In this document: one piece after another, positions 54,774 to 63,413 of the stretch
Position numbering within the stretch: position 1 is the first letter of the stretch
Layout: each line of letters opens with the position of its first letter
Assembly: GCA_016868665.1 (NCBI GenBank)
Contig: VGGK01000002.1
Coordinates: 43,663 to 107,662, forward strand
Source: Chlorobiota bacterium
GTDB taxonomy: Bacteria; Bacteroidota; Chlorobiia; Chlorobiales; Chlorobiaceae
Direction of reading: 5' to 3'
Length of the DNA stretch: 64,000 nt
Notes under the pieces: generated by a model
Told to the model about the DNA's origin: nothing
The model's input: the letters and a program-made list of their open reading frames with translations, nothing else
Databases searched by the model: none
Program-made: the position numbers and the translations under genes

Positions 54774-55370
54774 ATGAAAAGGTTTGTGAGTATTTGCGCG
54801 CTCGGTATCGCGCTTTTCATGCCGGATTTTGCCCTTGCTTCGACCTGGAAGATCGATCAGGACCATTCGAACGTCGGGTTTTCGGTGAAGCACCTGATGG
54901 TTTCCAACGTCAGGGGCAGTTTTACTCGCTTCAGCGGAACGGTCGATCTTGACGACCGGGATATCACGGCTTCCAGGGTTTCGGCAAGCATAGATGCTTC
55001 GTCGATCAATACGAATGTGCAGAAGCGCGACGACCATCTGCGTGGAGCGGATTTTTTCGATGTTGCAAAATATCCGAACATAACGTTCGTTTCGAAGAAA
55101 TGGATCAGGTCAGCCGACGGCAGGCTGAAAGTAACAGGTAACCTGACCATGCATGGAACAACCAGGGAGGTCGTGCTGAATGTCGATCCGTTTTCCCGGG
55201 AAATCCGTGACGCCTGGGGCAAGACAAGGCGAGGTACCACGGCGACTGCCCGGATCAACAGGCAGGATTTCGGCATTACATGGAACAAGGCTCTCGATGC
55301 TGGTGGTGTGACGATCGGCAACGAGGTTGACATTGTTCTCGATATCGAAATGATCAAGTCAGAGCAATAG
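54774..55370 (+). CDS. YceI-family periplasmic protein
   Basis: Lipocalin-like protein that in other bacteria binds isoprenoid chains (for example polyprenoid quinone precursors). 198 residues from the ATG giving MKRFVSICAL, with signal peptide (cleavage likely after ALA near residue 22); an upstream frame extension is rejected because it would place the signal 25 residues in. Visible: WKIDQDHSNVGFSVKHLMVSNVRG, FDVAKYPNITFVSK, GNLTMHGTTREV and FGITWNKALDAGGVTIGNEVDI, all YceI signatures. Confidence 0.92.
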   Translation: MKRFVSICALGIALFMPDFALASTWKIDQDHSNVGFSVKHLMVSNVRGSFTRFSGTVDLDDRDITASRVSASIDASSINTNVQKRDDHLRGADFFDVAKYPNITFVSKKWIRSADGRLKVTGNLTMHGTTREVVLNVDPFSREIRDAWGKTRRGTTATARINRQDFGITWNKALDAGGVTIGNEVDIVLDIEMIKSEQ

Positions 55371-55388
55371 CGAGGTTTCCGTCAACAT

Positions 55389-55434
55389 GAGCCCGCTTTT
55401 CGAAAAAGTAATGGAGTGAACGCGGGCTCTTTTC
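55389..55434 (+). terminator. Terminator after yceI-like gene
   Basis: GAGCCCGC (55389-55396) pairs exactly with GCGGGCTC (55422-55429) and is followed by TTTT. The 25-base loop is longish but contains a TTCGAA sub-stem. Confidence 0.7.
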
Positions 55435-55566
55435 CGGTTATTCGCATATAATATTCTGCTTCAGAACCTTCTTTTTTTACTCAGCCGCTTTTTCTTTCTT
55501 GCGCATGTTGGCCGCAGCATTGATGCAAGTCGGCATTATCCTTGAACCCTCAGCCGGAACTGCTTT

Positions 55567-56283
55567 ATGTCGTTCTACTCTGAATTCGCTACATGTTACG
55601 AACAGGTTTTTCCTTTCAGGGAAGATGTGTTTTCCTTTCTGAAGGGGTATGCCGGGCCGCGAGACAGTGCGGTGCTCGATATTGGTTGCGGCCCGGGGCA
55701 TTACTGCTGCCGGTTTGCGCGTCAGGGGTATGCCGCCTGCGGGCTCGACCTCGACAGCCGTATGATCGAAGTGGCCTCGTCGTCCTGTCCCGATGCGTCG
55801 TTTCGCTGCATGGATATGGCAGAAGTCGGGAGTCTGGAGGGTCCGTTCAGGCTGGTGTATTCCATAGGCAACGTGCTTTCGCATCTGCTTCCGGATAAGC
55901 GTTCAAGGTTTGCTGCGTCAGTATACGCGCTTCTTTCTCCGGGCGGTTGCTGGGTGTTTCAGGTGGTGAACCGGGAGGCCATTGTCGGACGAGAAGAGTT
56001 CGTTTTTCCCGTAAAAGTACTCGATGACGGCCAGACAACCTTTCATCGCCGATACTCCGCCATATCAGAAGAGCAGGTATTGTTCGGGTTTTCGCTCGTG
56101 AAAGGGGATTCGACGCTTTTCATCGAACAATTTCCGCTTTATCCGGCGACTTCCGCCCAATATTGCCGGCTTTACGAAGATGCGGGTTTTACTTCAGAAC
56201 GCGTCAGCGGCGGATTCGACGGAAGGGCGTTCAATCCTGAAGATTCCTCTGCACTGGTGATGGTTTTCAGAAAAAACGGGTGA
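55567..56283 (+). CDS. Class I SAM-dependent methyltransferase
   Basis: 238 residues. Motif I VLDIGCGPGHYCCRFA at about 36-51, followed by GLDLDSRMIEVA (motif II acidic residue) and a typical DMAEVGSLEGPFRLVYSIGNVLSHL motif IV region. Substrate not recognisable. It is convergent with the first rlpA-like gene. Confidence 0.8.
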   Translation: MSFYSEFATCYEQVFPFREDVFSFLKGYAGPRDSAVLDIGCGPGHYCCRFARQGYAACGLDLDSRMIEVASSSCPDASFRCMDMAEVGSLEGPFRLVYSIGNVLSHLLPDKRSRFAASVYALLSPGGCWVFQVVNREAIVGREEFVFPVKVLDDGQTTFHRRYSAISEEQVLFGFSLVKGDSTLFIEQFPLYPATSAQYCRLYEDAGFTSERVSGGFDGRAFNPEDSSALVMVFRKNG

Positions 56284-56284
56284 T

Positions 56285-56686
56285 TCAGTTCAGGGACTCG
56301 ATGCGTACGCGTGCCGTGCCCTTGCCGAGAATGCCGATATTCCTGGCTGCGGCAGGAGAGAGATCGATGATCCGGTTTTTCAGATGCGGCCCTCGGTCGT
56401 TGATCCGCACCGTTACATTTCTGCCGTTATTGAGATTGGTGACCCTGACAGTTGTGCCGAACGGGAGTGAACGGTGGGCGGCAGTGTATTCCTGCAAGCG
56501 GAATGTTTCTCCGTTTGCAGTTCTTTTTCCGTGGAAGCTGTCGGCATAATACGACGCCCGGCCTTCGTCAACATGAAATACCGTTCCAGAATCCGCCCTT
56601 TCTGCGGCGGTTGCATTAACGCGACAGCCGCAGGCAAAAAAGATTGCTGTAATCAGTGTTGATATCTCGAGTCCGGAGAACTTCAT
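56285..56686 (-). CDS. RlpA-like double-psi beta-barrel protein (copy 1)
   Basis: 133 residues from the ATG giving MKFSGLEIST; a TTG two codons earlier is also open. Short signal-like N-terminus (FFACGC may be a lipobox). RlpA domain: RASYYADSFHGKRTANGE, AAHRSLPFGTTVRVTN and [18 protein letters not shown] with the catalytic Asp in DRGP. RlpA cuts naked glycan strands at septa. No SPOR domain. A paralogue lies 118 bases upstream on the same strand. Confidence 0.88.
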   Translation of the reverse strand: MKFSGLEISTLITAIFFACGCRVNATAAERADSGTVFHVDEGRASYYADSFHGKRTANGETFRLQEYTAAHRSLPFGTTVRVTNLNNGRNVTVRINDRGPHLKNRIIDLSPAAARNIGILGKGTARVRIESLN

Positions 56687-56804
56687 GATCAATTCGGATT
56701 GCTGTTCAGCTTAAGGCTGCCGGAAGCCGCGTACTGCGGGTTTTGTCCCTGTTTGCTCAACTCCTGCTTTCCTTAAAGCGAGAGGAAAGACTGATGATGA
56801 ATGA

Positions 56805-57302
56805 TCAGCCGGGGTGCTCTTCTGACGACGGGTCGATAGCTTCTACACGTACATTGGCAGTTCCGGCATTCATCATGCCGAGCTCCTTTGCCGCCTGTTT
56901 GGATAAATCGATCACGCGTCCTTTAATGAATGGGCCGCGATCGTTGATGCGAACGATAACATCTTTTCCGTTTCGCATGTTGGTGACTCTTACCCATGTA
57001 CCGAAAGGCAGCGTACGATGTGCGGCGGTCAGTTCGTTCATGTTGAATGTTTCGCCGTTTGCCGTTTTCCTTCCGTGGAACTGGTTCGCATAATATGATG
57101 CTTTGCCTTCGGAGACGAGCATGAAGTTTTCGGCGGCATTTGTTCCGTTTCCGGATGATGCATGTGCTATCGGCAGAAGAAACGTTGCGTCAGTAAGTTT
57201 TGTTAGAACTGATGCGGGCATGATTGTCAGGCAGGCTGAGATCACAAACCCGGTCATTGCGGTAAGAAGTGCAAGTGAGAAAAAACGATTTTGATGTCTC
57301 AT
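56805..57302 (-). CDS. RlpA-like double-psi beta-barrel protein (copy 2)
   Basis: 165 residues. Hydrophobic N-terminus ([15 protein letters not shown]), possible lipobox ISAC, then RlpA domain: [34 protein letters not shown] and [28 protein letters not shown]. Closely similar to copy 1 in the domain while the flanks differ, so the pair is an old tandem duplication. No SPOR domain. No gene was found in the 276 bases upstream. Confidence 0.88.
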   Translation of the reverse strand: MRHQNRFFSLALLTAMTGFVISACLTIMPASVLTKLTDATFLLPIAHASSGNGTNAAENFMLVSEGKASYYANQFHGRKTANGETFNMNELTAAHRTLPFGTWVRVTNMRNGKDVIVRINDRGPFIKGRVIDLSKQAAKELGMMNAGTANVRVEAIDPSSEEHPG

Positions 57303-57578
57303 AATGCTAAGGTTTAGAACACTGTCCCTTAAACAACTTCGACAAGGAAGAACAGGTGTATTGAATAAAAATTCATCGGTTATCCGGTAACTCTACAAGT
57401 TTAAAGATAGGGAATAATTTATTAAATATGCAAATAAGGCGCTAAGTCCGCTTCTGGCATTGCTTTCCGGCTGTATGGGTCAGCTTTTCAGAGAGAAAGG
57501 TACATGTTGTTTTTCGCCGGTTCTTTACTTTACCGAAGATGGTGTGGCGGAATTGCTCGGGGTTATTATTGATATAGA

Positions 57579-58505
57579 ATGAATATTATTCACAGGGGGG
57601 CTGTTTTTGCCGTTCTGCTTGCATTGTTCGGTGTTGCGATGGGGTATGCCCAGACGGTACAGGATTATATTGAGTCCGGTATCGAGCAGGGTGGTCAGGG
57701 GCGCGTGAAAGAGGCGATCGATGCTTTCAGCAAGGCGCTTATGCTTGATCCGGGTAATGCACGGGCGTATTATAACAGGGGATTGGCAAAGTCTCTCGGA
57801 GGCGATATATCGGGTGCGATAACCGATTACACCAAGGCCCTCAAAATCGATCCTTCCCTGCTGGGCGCTTACAATAATCGGGGATTCGCACGTGCGGCTC
57901 TCGGGGATTTCAAGGGTGCGGTCGAGGATATTTCGTCGGCAATATCGCTTGACCCGACGATTCCCGAATTCTATAACAATCGAGGGACTGCCAGATCGGG
58001 GCTTGGTGATTATAAGGGAGCTATTGCTGATTATACCCGGGCTATAGAGCTCAATCCCCGACTGGCCGGCGCCTACAACAACAGGGGGCTTGCCAGAAGC
58101 ATGGCCGGTGACCTGCAAGGCGCAATCAGGGATTATACGCTTGCGCTTGAGCGTGACCAGCGATACGATGCGGCATGGTACAATCGAGGCAATGCACTGG
58201 TTGTCTCCGGCGATTTCAGGGGAGCAATAGCCGATTACGATAAAGCACTGATTCTGAATTCGCGACTTGTTGAGGCATATAATAACCGGGCCTATGCAAG
58301 GGCGGCGCTTGGGGATTTCAAGGGAGCTGTCACGGATATGACAAGCGTTATTTCCGTTCTGCCGGATAATGCAGAAGCATATTACAATCGCGGCATGGCA
58401 AAAAAAAAACTGGGTGATAGTGCGGGAGCAAAAGAGGATTTCAAGAAGGCTGCTGATCTTGGCGATTCTCTTTCCGTGAAAATTCTTCAGGAGACGGCCC
58501 CATAG
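57579..58505 (+). CDS. Secreted tetratricopeptide-repeat protein
   Basis: 308 residues. Signal peptide (hydrophobic about 8-22, cleavage after AQ near residue 25). About eight TPR units follow, each built like AYYNRGLAKSLGGDISGAITDYTKALKIDP variants with the N-NRG..R/K and Y..A/G pattern, ending GDSAGAKEDFKKAADLGD. TPRs form a scaffold for protein contacts in the periplasm or outer membrane. Partner unknown. Neighbours do not indicate a function. Confidence 0.88.
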   Translation: MNIIHRGAVFAVLLALFGVAMGYAQTVQDYIESGIEQGGQGRVKEAIDAFSKALMLDPGNARAYYNRGLAKSLGGDISGAITDYTKALKIDPSLLGAYNNRGFARAALGDFKGAVEDISSAISLDPTIPEFYNNRGTARSGLGDYKGAIADYTRAIELNPRLAGAYNNRGLARSMAGDLQGAIRDYTLALERDQRYDAAWYNRGNALVVSGDFRGAIADYDKALILNSRLVEAYNNRAYARAALGDFKGAVTDMTSVISVLPDNAEAYYNRGMAKKKLGDSAGAKEDFKKAADLGDSLSVKILQETAP

Positions 58506-58636
58506 CGGCCATATCTTTCGATGTTATGCTCCATCAGCGTCATGGAGCAGGTGTAGGATGTAAACTGATAAAGCGTCACCTCGGGTTATAACTGCATAAG
58601 GTGTCCCGTCTGAACTAAATGGATTCAGGGGTGTTT

Positions 58637-59818
58637 ATGAGGCTTATTCTCATGACAGGCAAAGGAGGAGTAGGAAAGACTTCGATGGCGGCCGCAACCG
58701 GTCTGCGTTGTGCAGAGCTCGGCTATAAAACTCTTGTGCTGAGCACCGATCCCGCCCATTCCCTCGCTGACAGTTTCGATATGCCTCTCGGGCATGAAGC
58801 AAAACCGGTTTGCGATAAACTGTATGGCGCCGAACTCGATGTGTTGCAGGAGCTCGAACAGAACTGGGGCACTGTAAAGCGTTATATTACCGAAGTGCTT
58901 CAGGCAAGGGGACTCGATGCCGTTCAGGCAGAAGAGCTTGCTATTCTGCCGGGTATGGATGAGATTTTCGGGCTGGTAAGGGTTTTTCGCCATCACCGTG
59001 AAGGAAATTACGATGTGCTTATCATCGATTCAGCCCCGACTGGAACCGCACTGCGGCTTTTAAGCATTCCTGAGGTGAGCGGCTGGTATATGCGAAGGTT
59101 GTACAAGCCTATGGAAAAAGTTGCGCTCTATCTTCGTCCGCTGGTCGAGCCTCTCTTCAGACCGCTTGCCGGTTTTTCTCTGCCCGACAGGGAGCTTATG
59201 AATGTGCCGTATGAGTTCTACGAAAAAATCGAGGCCCTTGGCAGGATACTTACCGACAATACTGTGACATCGGTGCGGCTGGTTACCAATCCTGAAAAAA
59301 TGGTTATCAAGGAGTCTCTTCGTGCCCATGCCTACCTGAGCCTGTACAATATTTCCGTCGATCTCGTAATCGCAAACAGAATCATTCCACCCGAGGTCAC
59401 TGATCCCTATTTCACTTTCTGGAAAGAGAACCAGCAGATCTACCGCCGGGAAATCATCGATAATTTCAGCCCGTTGCCGGTCAAGGAGGTTCCTCTTTAC
59501 TCCCGCGAAATATGCGGGCTGGAAACACTTGAAAAGCTGAAACAGTATCTCTGCCATGACGAAGATCCTTCGCAGGTTTACTACAGGCACGCAACCTTCG
59601 AGGTGAAGCCTGTCCCGAACGGATTTTCACTCGAACTCTATCTGCCGGGAATTCCCGGAGAGCAGATACATCTGAGCAAAAGCGGCGATGAGCTCAGTAT
59701 CCGGATAGGTAATCACCGAAGAAATGTCGTGCTGCCGCAGGTGCTTGCGACCCTTCAGACCGCCGGAGCGGAAATCGATGGAGACAGGCTCTTGATACGG
59801 TTTGCAGAGCGGCATTGA
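58637..59818 (+). CDS. ArsA-family ATPase with C-terminal HSP20-like domain
   Basis: 393 residues from the ATG giving [11 protein letters not shown], preceded by AGGGG at the right distance; an ATG six codons earlier is less supported. ATP-binding deviant P-loop GKGGVGKTS at 8-16, [12 protein letters not shown] (switch I), and [13 protein letters not shown] (switch II). The last ~75 residues ([29 protein letters not shown]) look like an alpha-crystallin/HSP20 domain, the ArsA-HSP20 fusion common in Chlorobi and cyanobacteria. Despite the name, arsenite transport is not implied; several ArsA-type proteins target membrane proteins or lipids. Confidence 0.88.
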   Translation: MRLILMTGKGGVGKTSMAAATGLRCAELGYKTLVLSTDPAHSLADSFDMPLGHEAKPVCDKLYGAELDVLQELEQNWGTVKRYITEVLQARGLDAVQAEELAILPGMDEIFGLVRVFRHHREGNYDVLIIDSAPTGTALRLLSIPEVSGWYMRRLYKPMEKVALYLRPLVEPLFRPLAGFSLPDRELMNVPYEFYEKIEALGRILTDNTVTSVRLVTNPEKMVIKESLRAHAYLSLYNISVDLVIANRIIPPEVTDPYFTFWKENQQIYRREIIDNFSPLPVKEVPLYSREICGLETLEKLKQYLCHDEDPSQVYYRHATFEVKPVPNGFSLELYLPGIPGEQIHLSKSGDELSIRIGNHRRNVVLPQVLATLQTAGAEIDGDRLLIRFAERH

Positions 59819-59856
59819 CGTGATGCGCAAGACCGGGTTCATTTTCGATCTATTCC

Positions 59857-59901
59857 GAAAAAATAGTTTTTTCAATTGGCAATCGTTAATTGTAAATTAA
59901 C
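59857..59901. promoter_or_regulatory. AT-rich hairpins between arsA-like and next gene
   Basis: GAAAAAA (59857-59863) pairs with TTTTTTC (59867-59873), a weak terminator-like stem. Next, GTTAATT (59885-59891) and AATTAAC (59895-59901) are exact inverted repeats with a GTA spacer, looking like a small operator before the 100-residue gene. Confidence 0.4.
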
Positions 59902-59953
59902 CGTTTAGCCAATCAATACAAGAAGCCGGTTCTTAAGCCGGAAGGAGGTCGAG

Positions 59954-60256
59954 ATGCTGCAGTTCAGGGTCGGCGATGCCATCGTTTACCATAAACCCAA
60001 AAGTTCTTTTTGCCCCGGACCAAGGGCGAAGCAGGTATATCCTCTTGCGCATGGGGAGGAGTACCACTACGTAGTTGATAAGTTCTGGAAAGTGACACAG
60101 GTGCATAGCGACGGCACGATCGAAGTTACGACGCGTACAGGAAAAAAACATCTTCTCGAGGCTTCCGACCCCAATATACGGAAGGCCGATATATTCCAGC
60201 ATTTTTTACATCGCAAGCGGTTTCCTCAGCTTCCGGATACGGAAAAACAGCGTTAA
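59954..60256 (+). CDS. Small protein of unknown function, 100 residues
   Basis: Not recognised with certainty. It begins MLQFRVGDAIVYHKPKSSFCPGPRAKQV and has beta-rich, basic sequence with YVVDKFWKVTQVHSDGTIEVTTRTGKKHLL, the look of a small nucleic-acid or SH3-like fold (CarD/Tudor-like by eye, unproven). A perfect AGGAGGT ribosome site 11 bases before the ATG indicates strong expression. Follows the arsA-like gene. Confidence 0.7.
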   Translation: MLQFRVGDAIVYHKPKSSFCPGPRAKQVYPLAHGEEYHYVVDKFWKVTQVHSDGTIEVTTRTGKKHLLEASDPNIRKADIFQHFLHRKRFPQLPDTEKQR

Positions 60257-60264
60257 CTGTTCCG

Positions 60265-60504
60265 TTATCTGTTCTCGTCACTCTCTCCTGCAGGTTCTGT
60301 TCCCGCGCGAAGATGGCAGGCCTGCGTGTCATACCAGAGAGGGGTGTCGTGGCGGAGCATGCTGACGACCACCTGAAACTCCGCTGGATCCCTGAATATC
60401 CTGTTGTCGATCAACTGGTTGTCGGAGTCATAGACGGCTATGCGTCCTTCGTGTTCAGCCAGGTCCCATCTGCTGTAGTAGCTTGAAACGAGAATGTTTG
60501 CCAT
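60265..60504 (-). CDS. Small protein of unknown function, 79 residues
   Basis: Not recognised. 79 residues, convergent with the 100-residue gene and ending eight bases from it. Visible text ILVSSYYSRWDLAEHEGRIAVYDSDNQLID has a compact mixed character (tryptophan, tyrosine, acidic residues). No signal, no known motif. Real because of protein-like composition and tight convergent packing. Confidence 0.55.
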   Translation of the reverse strand: MANILVSSYYSRWDLAEHEGRIAVYDSDNQLIDNRIFRDPAEFQVVVSMLRHDTPLWYDTQACHLRAGTEPAGESDENR

Positions 60505-60590
60505 ACTGTAGCGTGTTTGCCTGTTTCGGAAGGGGGCAGCGGAGTTCCGGATATCGATACCCGGTTCTCGTTAGAGCCACATTCCGTTTA

Positions 60591-61928
60591 TCAGGGTTTT
60601 CTGAAAATCGCTCCTCTCTGAACCGCCCAGTCGGCAGTAGCCGTTTTTCCGGATGGCAGAATGGTTTCCGGGGTTATCACGGCATTATTCAGATTGGCAT
60701 CCATCATGGAGACGTCTTTGAGCACCGCGCCGGAGAGGTCGGCTTCTTCAAGGTCCGCATCGAAAAGCGAAGCTCCGGTCAGGTTCGCTCCCCGCAGATT
60801 TGCCCCTGAGAGCATCGCGCCATAAAGGTTCGCTCCTGAGAGGTCCGCGCCGCTGAGATCCGCTTCTTTCAGAAAGGTCCGGTCGAAGTTCGCTTTGTGC
60901 AGCTTTGCGCCATGCAGTTTCGCCCCCTTCATGTCGGCTTTCTGGAAGTTCGATCCGCTGAAATCGCCGCCCTCCAGAACTGCATCGTCAAGGTTTGCGT
61001 CCTCGAAGTCAGAACCGGCCATTGCGGCCTGTTTCAGATTTACCCCTTTGAGTTCAGCATCTTCAAGTTTCTCGGCTTTAAGAATAACAGGCATTTCCGG
61101 GTTCTGTTGCCGCATGTCGTTCCAGGACTCGACATCCCCGACCGGCAGTTCCTGCTTTTTTTCCTTATTCTGAGTTGCGTTTTTTTCCGTTTGTACCGGG
61201 TTTTGATGTGCAGGTTCTTTCAGAAAGCTCGGTTCGGGACGCACGGCATCATAAACAGGAGGCGCCGATTCGGGTTCGCGTAAGAAGCGGGCATTGCGAA
61301 GCGATGCCCAGCTTCCGGAGGCTTTTTCTCCGGACGGGGTTATGGTATTGTTTGATACAAGGGCTCCGTTCAGGTCGGCCTTATCGAGAAAGGTGGCGCC
61401 CTTGAAGTTCGAGCCTTTCAGATTGGCGTTCTGCAAACTGGTTTCGAACAGCACTGTGCCTGAAAGATTCGCTTGGGATAGGTCGGCATTTTCCAGTATG
61501 GCCCATCTCAGGTTCGCGCCCTGAAGATTTGCTTTTCGTAAGGAGGCTCCTTTCATGAAGGAGTTTTTCAGATTGGCCTTGACGAGCGACGCTTCGTCGA
61601 GATCCGTTTCTTTCAGGTCGGCTTTTTTAATGAATGCCATGGAAAGATCAGAACGCTGCAGGTTTGCCTTGTCGAGGTTAGCTCCGCTCAGCTCGGCTCG
61701 TACGAGCGATACATTGCTCAGGTTCGTTCCCTTGAGGTTTGCATCGTCGAGTTCAGCTTTTTTCAGGTCGACGAAAAGCGACGGATTCGATTTCCGCAGC
61801 GCTTCCCATTCGCTGCGCTTGTTCATGAGCATCCGGAGAGCCTCTGGGTCGGCCGCATAGCTTGTTGAAGCGCTGGTACAGCTTGCTGCCAGCAGGAAGA
61901 TGCTTAAAACTGATCGGTACTTGTTCAT
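60591..61928 (-). CDS. Secreted pentapeptide-repeat protein with two similar halves
   Basis: 445 residues. N-terminal signal or lipoprotein sequence (LLAASC). Two modules of A(D/N)LxX repeats: first about 50-195, second about 290-420. Each module opens with a short non-repeat segment (WEALRKSNPSLFVDLKKAEL; WNDMRQQNPEMPVILKAEKL) and closes with a matching tail (ITPSGEKASGSWASLRNARFLREP; LPSGKTATADWAVQRGAIFRKP). The middle linker is charged (KNATQNKEKKQELPVG). Pentapeptide repeats form a right-handed beta-helix of unknown role here. Confidence 0.9.
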   Translation of the reverse strand: MNKYRSVLSIFLLAASCTSASTSYAADPEALRMLMNKRSEWEALRKSNPSLFVDLKKAELDDANLKGTNLSNVSLVRAELSGANLDKANLQRSDLSMAFIKKADLKETDLDEASLVKANLKNSFMKGASLRKANLQGANLRWAILENADLSQANLSGTVLFETSLQNANLKGSNFKGATFLDKADLNGALVSNNTITPSGEKASGSWASLRNARFLREPESAPPVYDAVRPEPSFLKEPAHQNPVQTEKNATQNKEKKQELPVGDVESWNDMRQQNPEMPVILKAEKLEDAELKGVNLKQAAMAGSDFEDANLDDAVLEGGDFSGSNFQKADMKGAKLHGAKLHKANFDRTFLKEADLSGADLSGANLYGAMLSGANLRGANLTGASLFDADLEEADLSGAVLKDVSMMDANLNNAVITPETILPSGKTATADWAVQRGAIFRKP

Positions 61929-62147
61929 TCCGGGACATGCGATTGTTGCAGGCCGTTCCGTGTGCCGGGCACTGAAGGGCGGGCTGCGAGGTGATGAAAA
62001 GGATAAACCGCAGAAAAAGAGCGCGCTTTATGTGAAAAGTAATGAAAATGCCTTTAAATAAGGGAAACTTTCTTGGGACTGAAGAGGTTTACTATTTATA
62101 CAGATTTAAAATAAAATGGTGTAAAAGTATATCCGGAGTTGCTGACC

Positions 62148-62846
62148 ATGAAAAAAGAGTCGTTATATACAGGAAAAGTTCTTGTCGCCGGTGCTACCGG
62201 AAAAACCGGCCAGTGGGTGGTAAAGCGTCTTCAGCATTACGGTATTCCGGTTAGGGTTCTCGTAAGATCGGCCGAAAAGGCGTCACGGTTCGACGATTCG
62301 GTTGAGGTAGTTACTGGTCGTGTGCAGAACACTGAAGATGTGGCGGCTGCCGTAAAGGGATGCGATGCGGTTATATCAGCTCTTGGCTCAAGCTCTGTTT
62401 CAGGAGAGGCCTCTCCGTCGGAAGTAGATCGGGACGGTGTGATGCGACTTGCGGATGAGGCGGCAAAAGCAGGTGTCAGGCATTTCGGACTTGTCAGTTC
62501 CATTGCCGTAACGAAGTGGTATCACCCGCTCAATCTCTTTGCGGGAGTGCTCTCCATGAAGTATGCTGCCGAAGAGCATGTCAGATCGTTGTTTTCCCGT
62601 GAGAACCGGAGTTACACGATTGTAAGACCGGGAGGGTTGAAGGATGGAGACCCGCTGCAATTCAGGCTTCACGTTGACCAAGGCGACAGGATATGGAACG
62701 GATGGATAAATCGTTCAGATGTTGCGGAACTGCTTGTTGAGTCCTTATGGCTCGAGAGTGCAAAAAATAAAACGTTTGAAGTTATAAATGAGGCAGAAGA
62801 GGTGCAGGAGTCTTTGGAGCAATATTACGGCAAGCTGTCCAATTGA
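62148..62846 (+). CDS. NAD(P)-binding oxidoreductase (atypical SDR)
   Basis: 232 residues from the ATG giving MKKESLYTG, with GGAG ten bases upstream; an ATG three codons earlier is possible. Rossmann motif VAGATGKTGQWV near residue 12, VRVLVRSAEKA, and FGLVSSIAVTKWYHPLN; typical of the NAD(P)H-binding, NmrA/atypical-SDR family that includes flavin-reductase-like and divinyl reductase-type proteins. Substrate unknown. Confidence 0.85.
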   Translation: MKKESLYTGKVLVAGATGKTGQWVVKRLQHYGIPVRVLVRSAEKASRFDDSVEVVTGRVQNTEDVAAAVKGCDAVISALGSSSVSGEASPSEVDRDGVMRLADEAAKAGVRHFGLVSSIAVTKWYHPLNLFAGVLSMKYAAEEHVRSLFSRENRSYTIVRPGGLKDGDPLQFRLHVDQGDRIWNGWINRSDVAELLVESLWLESAKNKTFEVINEAEEVQESLEQYYGKLSN

Positions 62847-62902
62847 TACGTTAATTTCTAAAAGTCATATTATACGCCGCTTGGGTGTGAATACGCATTA
62901 AA

Positions 62903-62971
62903 AGCGGTAAAACCTTTAATAATTTCAAGTGCACCAAGCTTATCCTTGAAATTATTAAAGGTTTTACCGCT
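62903..62971. repeat. 27-base perfect inverted repeat
   Basis: The arm 62903-62929 (AGCGGTAAAACC to TTTCAAG) is exactly complementary to 62945-62971, with a 15-base loop containing AAGCTT. On the minus strand a short T-run follows the stem, so it may terminate the small minus-strand gene upstream; no clear T-run on the plus side. Length and perfection are unusual. Confidence 0.7.
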
Positions 62972-63015
62972 AAAGCTTTAAACGAAATGCCATAGGATAA
63001 AACAGGCTCTTTATG

Positions 63016-63267
63016 TCACTCGAATCGTCTTTTGATTTCTTTTGTCGGTGTTGCATAACCTCCCTTATCTGGAGATGATCCCTTGATATCAACAGAAGAT
63101 CCCCCGCCATAAATATATGGATATGCATTCCGCAGGAGGCGTTTTGTTGTTTTACCCACATTTTCCATACAATCACCGGTTACCCACCAGTGTCCGTCAG
63201 TAAATATTTCAACAAAGCGTCCATAGGCTTCAGCCCATTGTGTAAAAGCGCCTGATATCTTACTCAT
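63016..63267 (-). CDS. Small protein of unknown function near an IS630 element
   Basis: 83 residues beginning MSKISGAFTQWAEAYGRF, with FTDGHWWVTGDCMENVGKTTKRLL and GGGSSVDIKGSSPDKGGYATPTKE. Aromatic- and glycine-rich, protein-like. I do not recognise it. It lies between the long inverted repeat and a transposase, in AT-rich DNA, so may be an imported or mobile gene. An overlapping shorter frame in another phase (62970-63176) is less protein-like. Confidence 0.45.
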   Translation of the reverse strand: MSKISGAFTQWAEAYGRFVEIFTDGHWWVTGDCMENVGKTTKRLLRNAYPYIYGGGSSVDIKGSSPDKGGYATPTKEIKRRFE

Positions 63268-63390
63268 TTTTCTCTGTTTCTTTTTGCATTAAAAGAAATT
63301 CATAGATAAATGTAGTAAAATATGGCTTGACTGCAAAAGCATTTTTCATGTGATTATTAATCCGGCACACAAATAGGTGACATTTTATAC

Positions 63391-63413
63391 ATAATTGCTA
63401 TATTAGCAATTAT
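63391..63413. promoter_or_regulatory. Palindrome overlapping the transposase start
   Basis: ATAATTGCTA (63391-63400) and TAGCAATTAT (63404-63413) are exact inverted repeats with a TAT loop; the right arm ends inside the ATG at 63412-63414. It may be part of the element end bound by transposase or a hairpin limiting translation. Confidence 0.5.

Noticed and set aside
62042..62254. 70-codon frame before the NAD(P)-binding protein
   Set aside because: Overlaps the start of a clear gene in another frame and has no family features.
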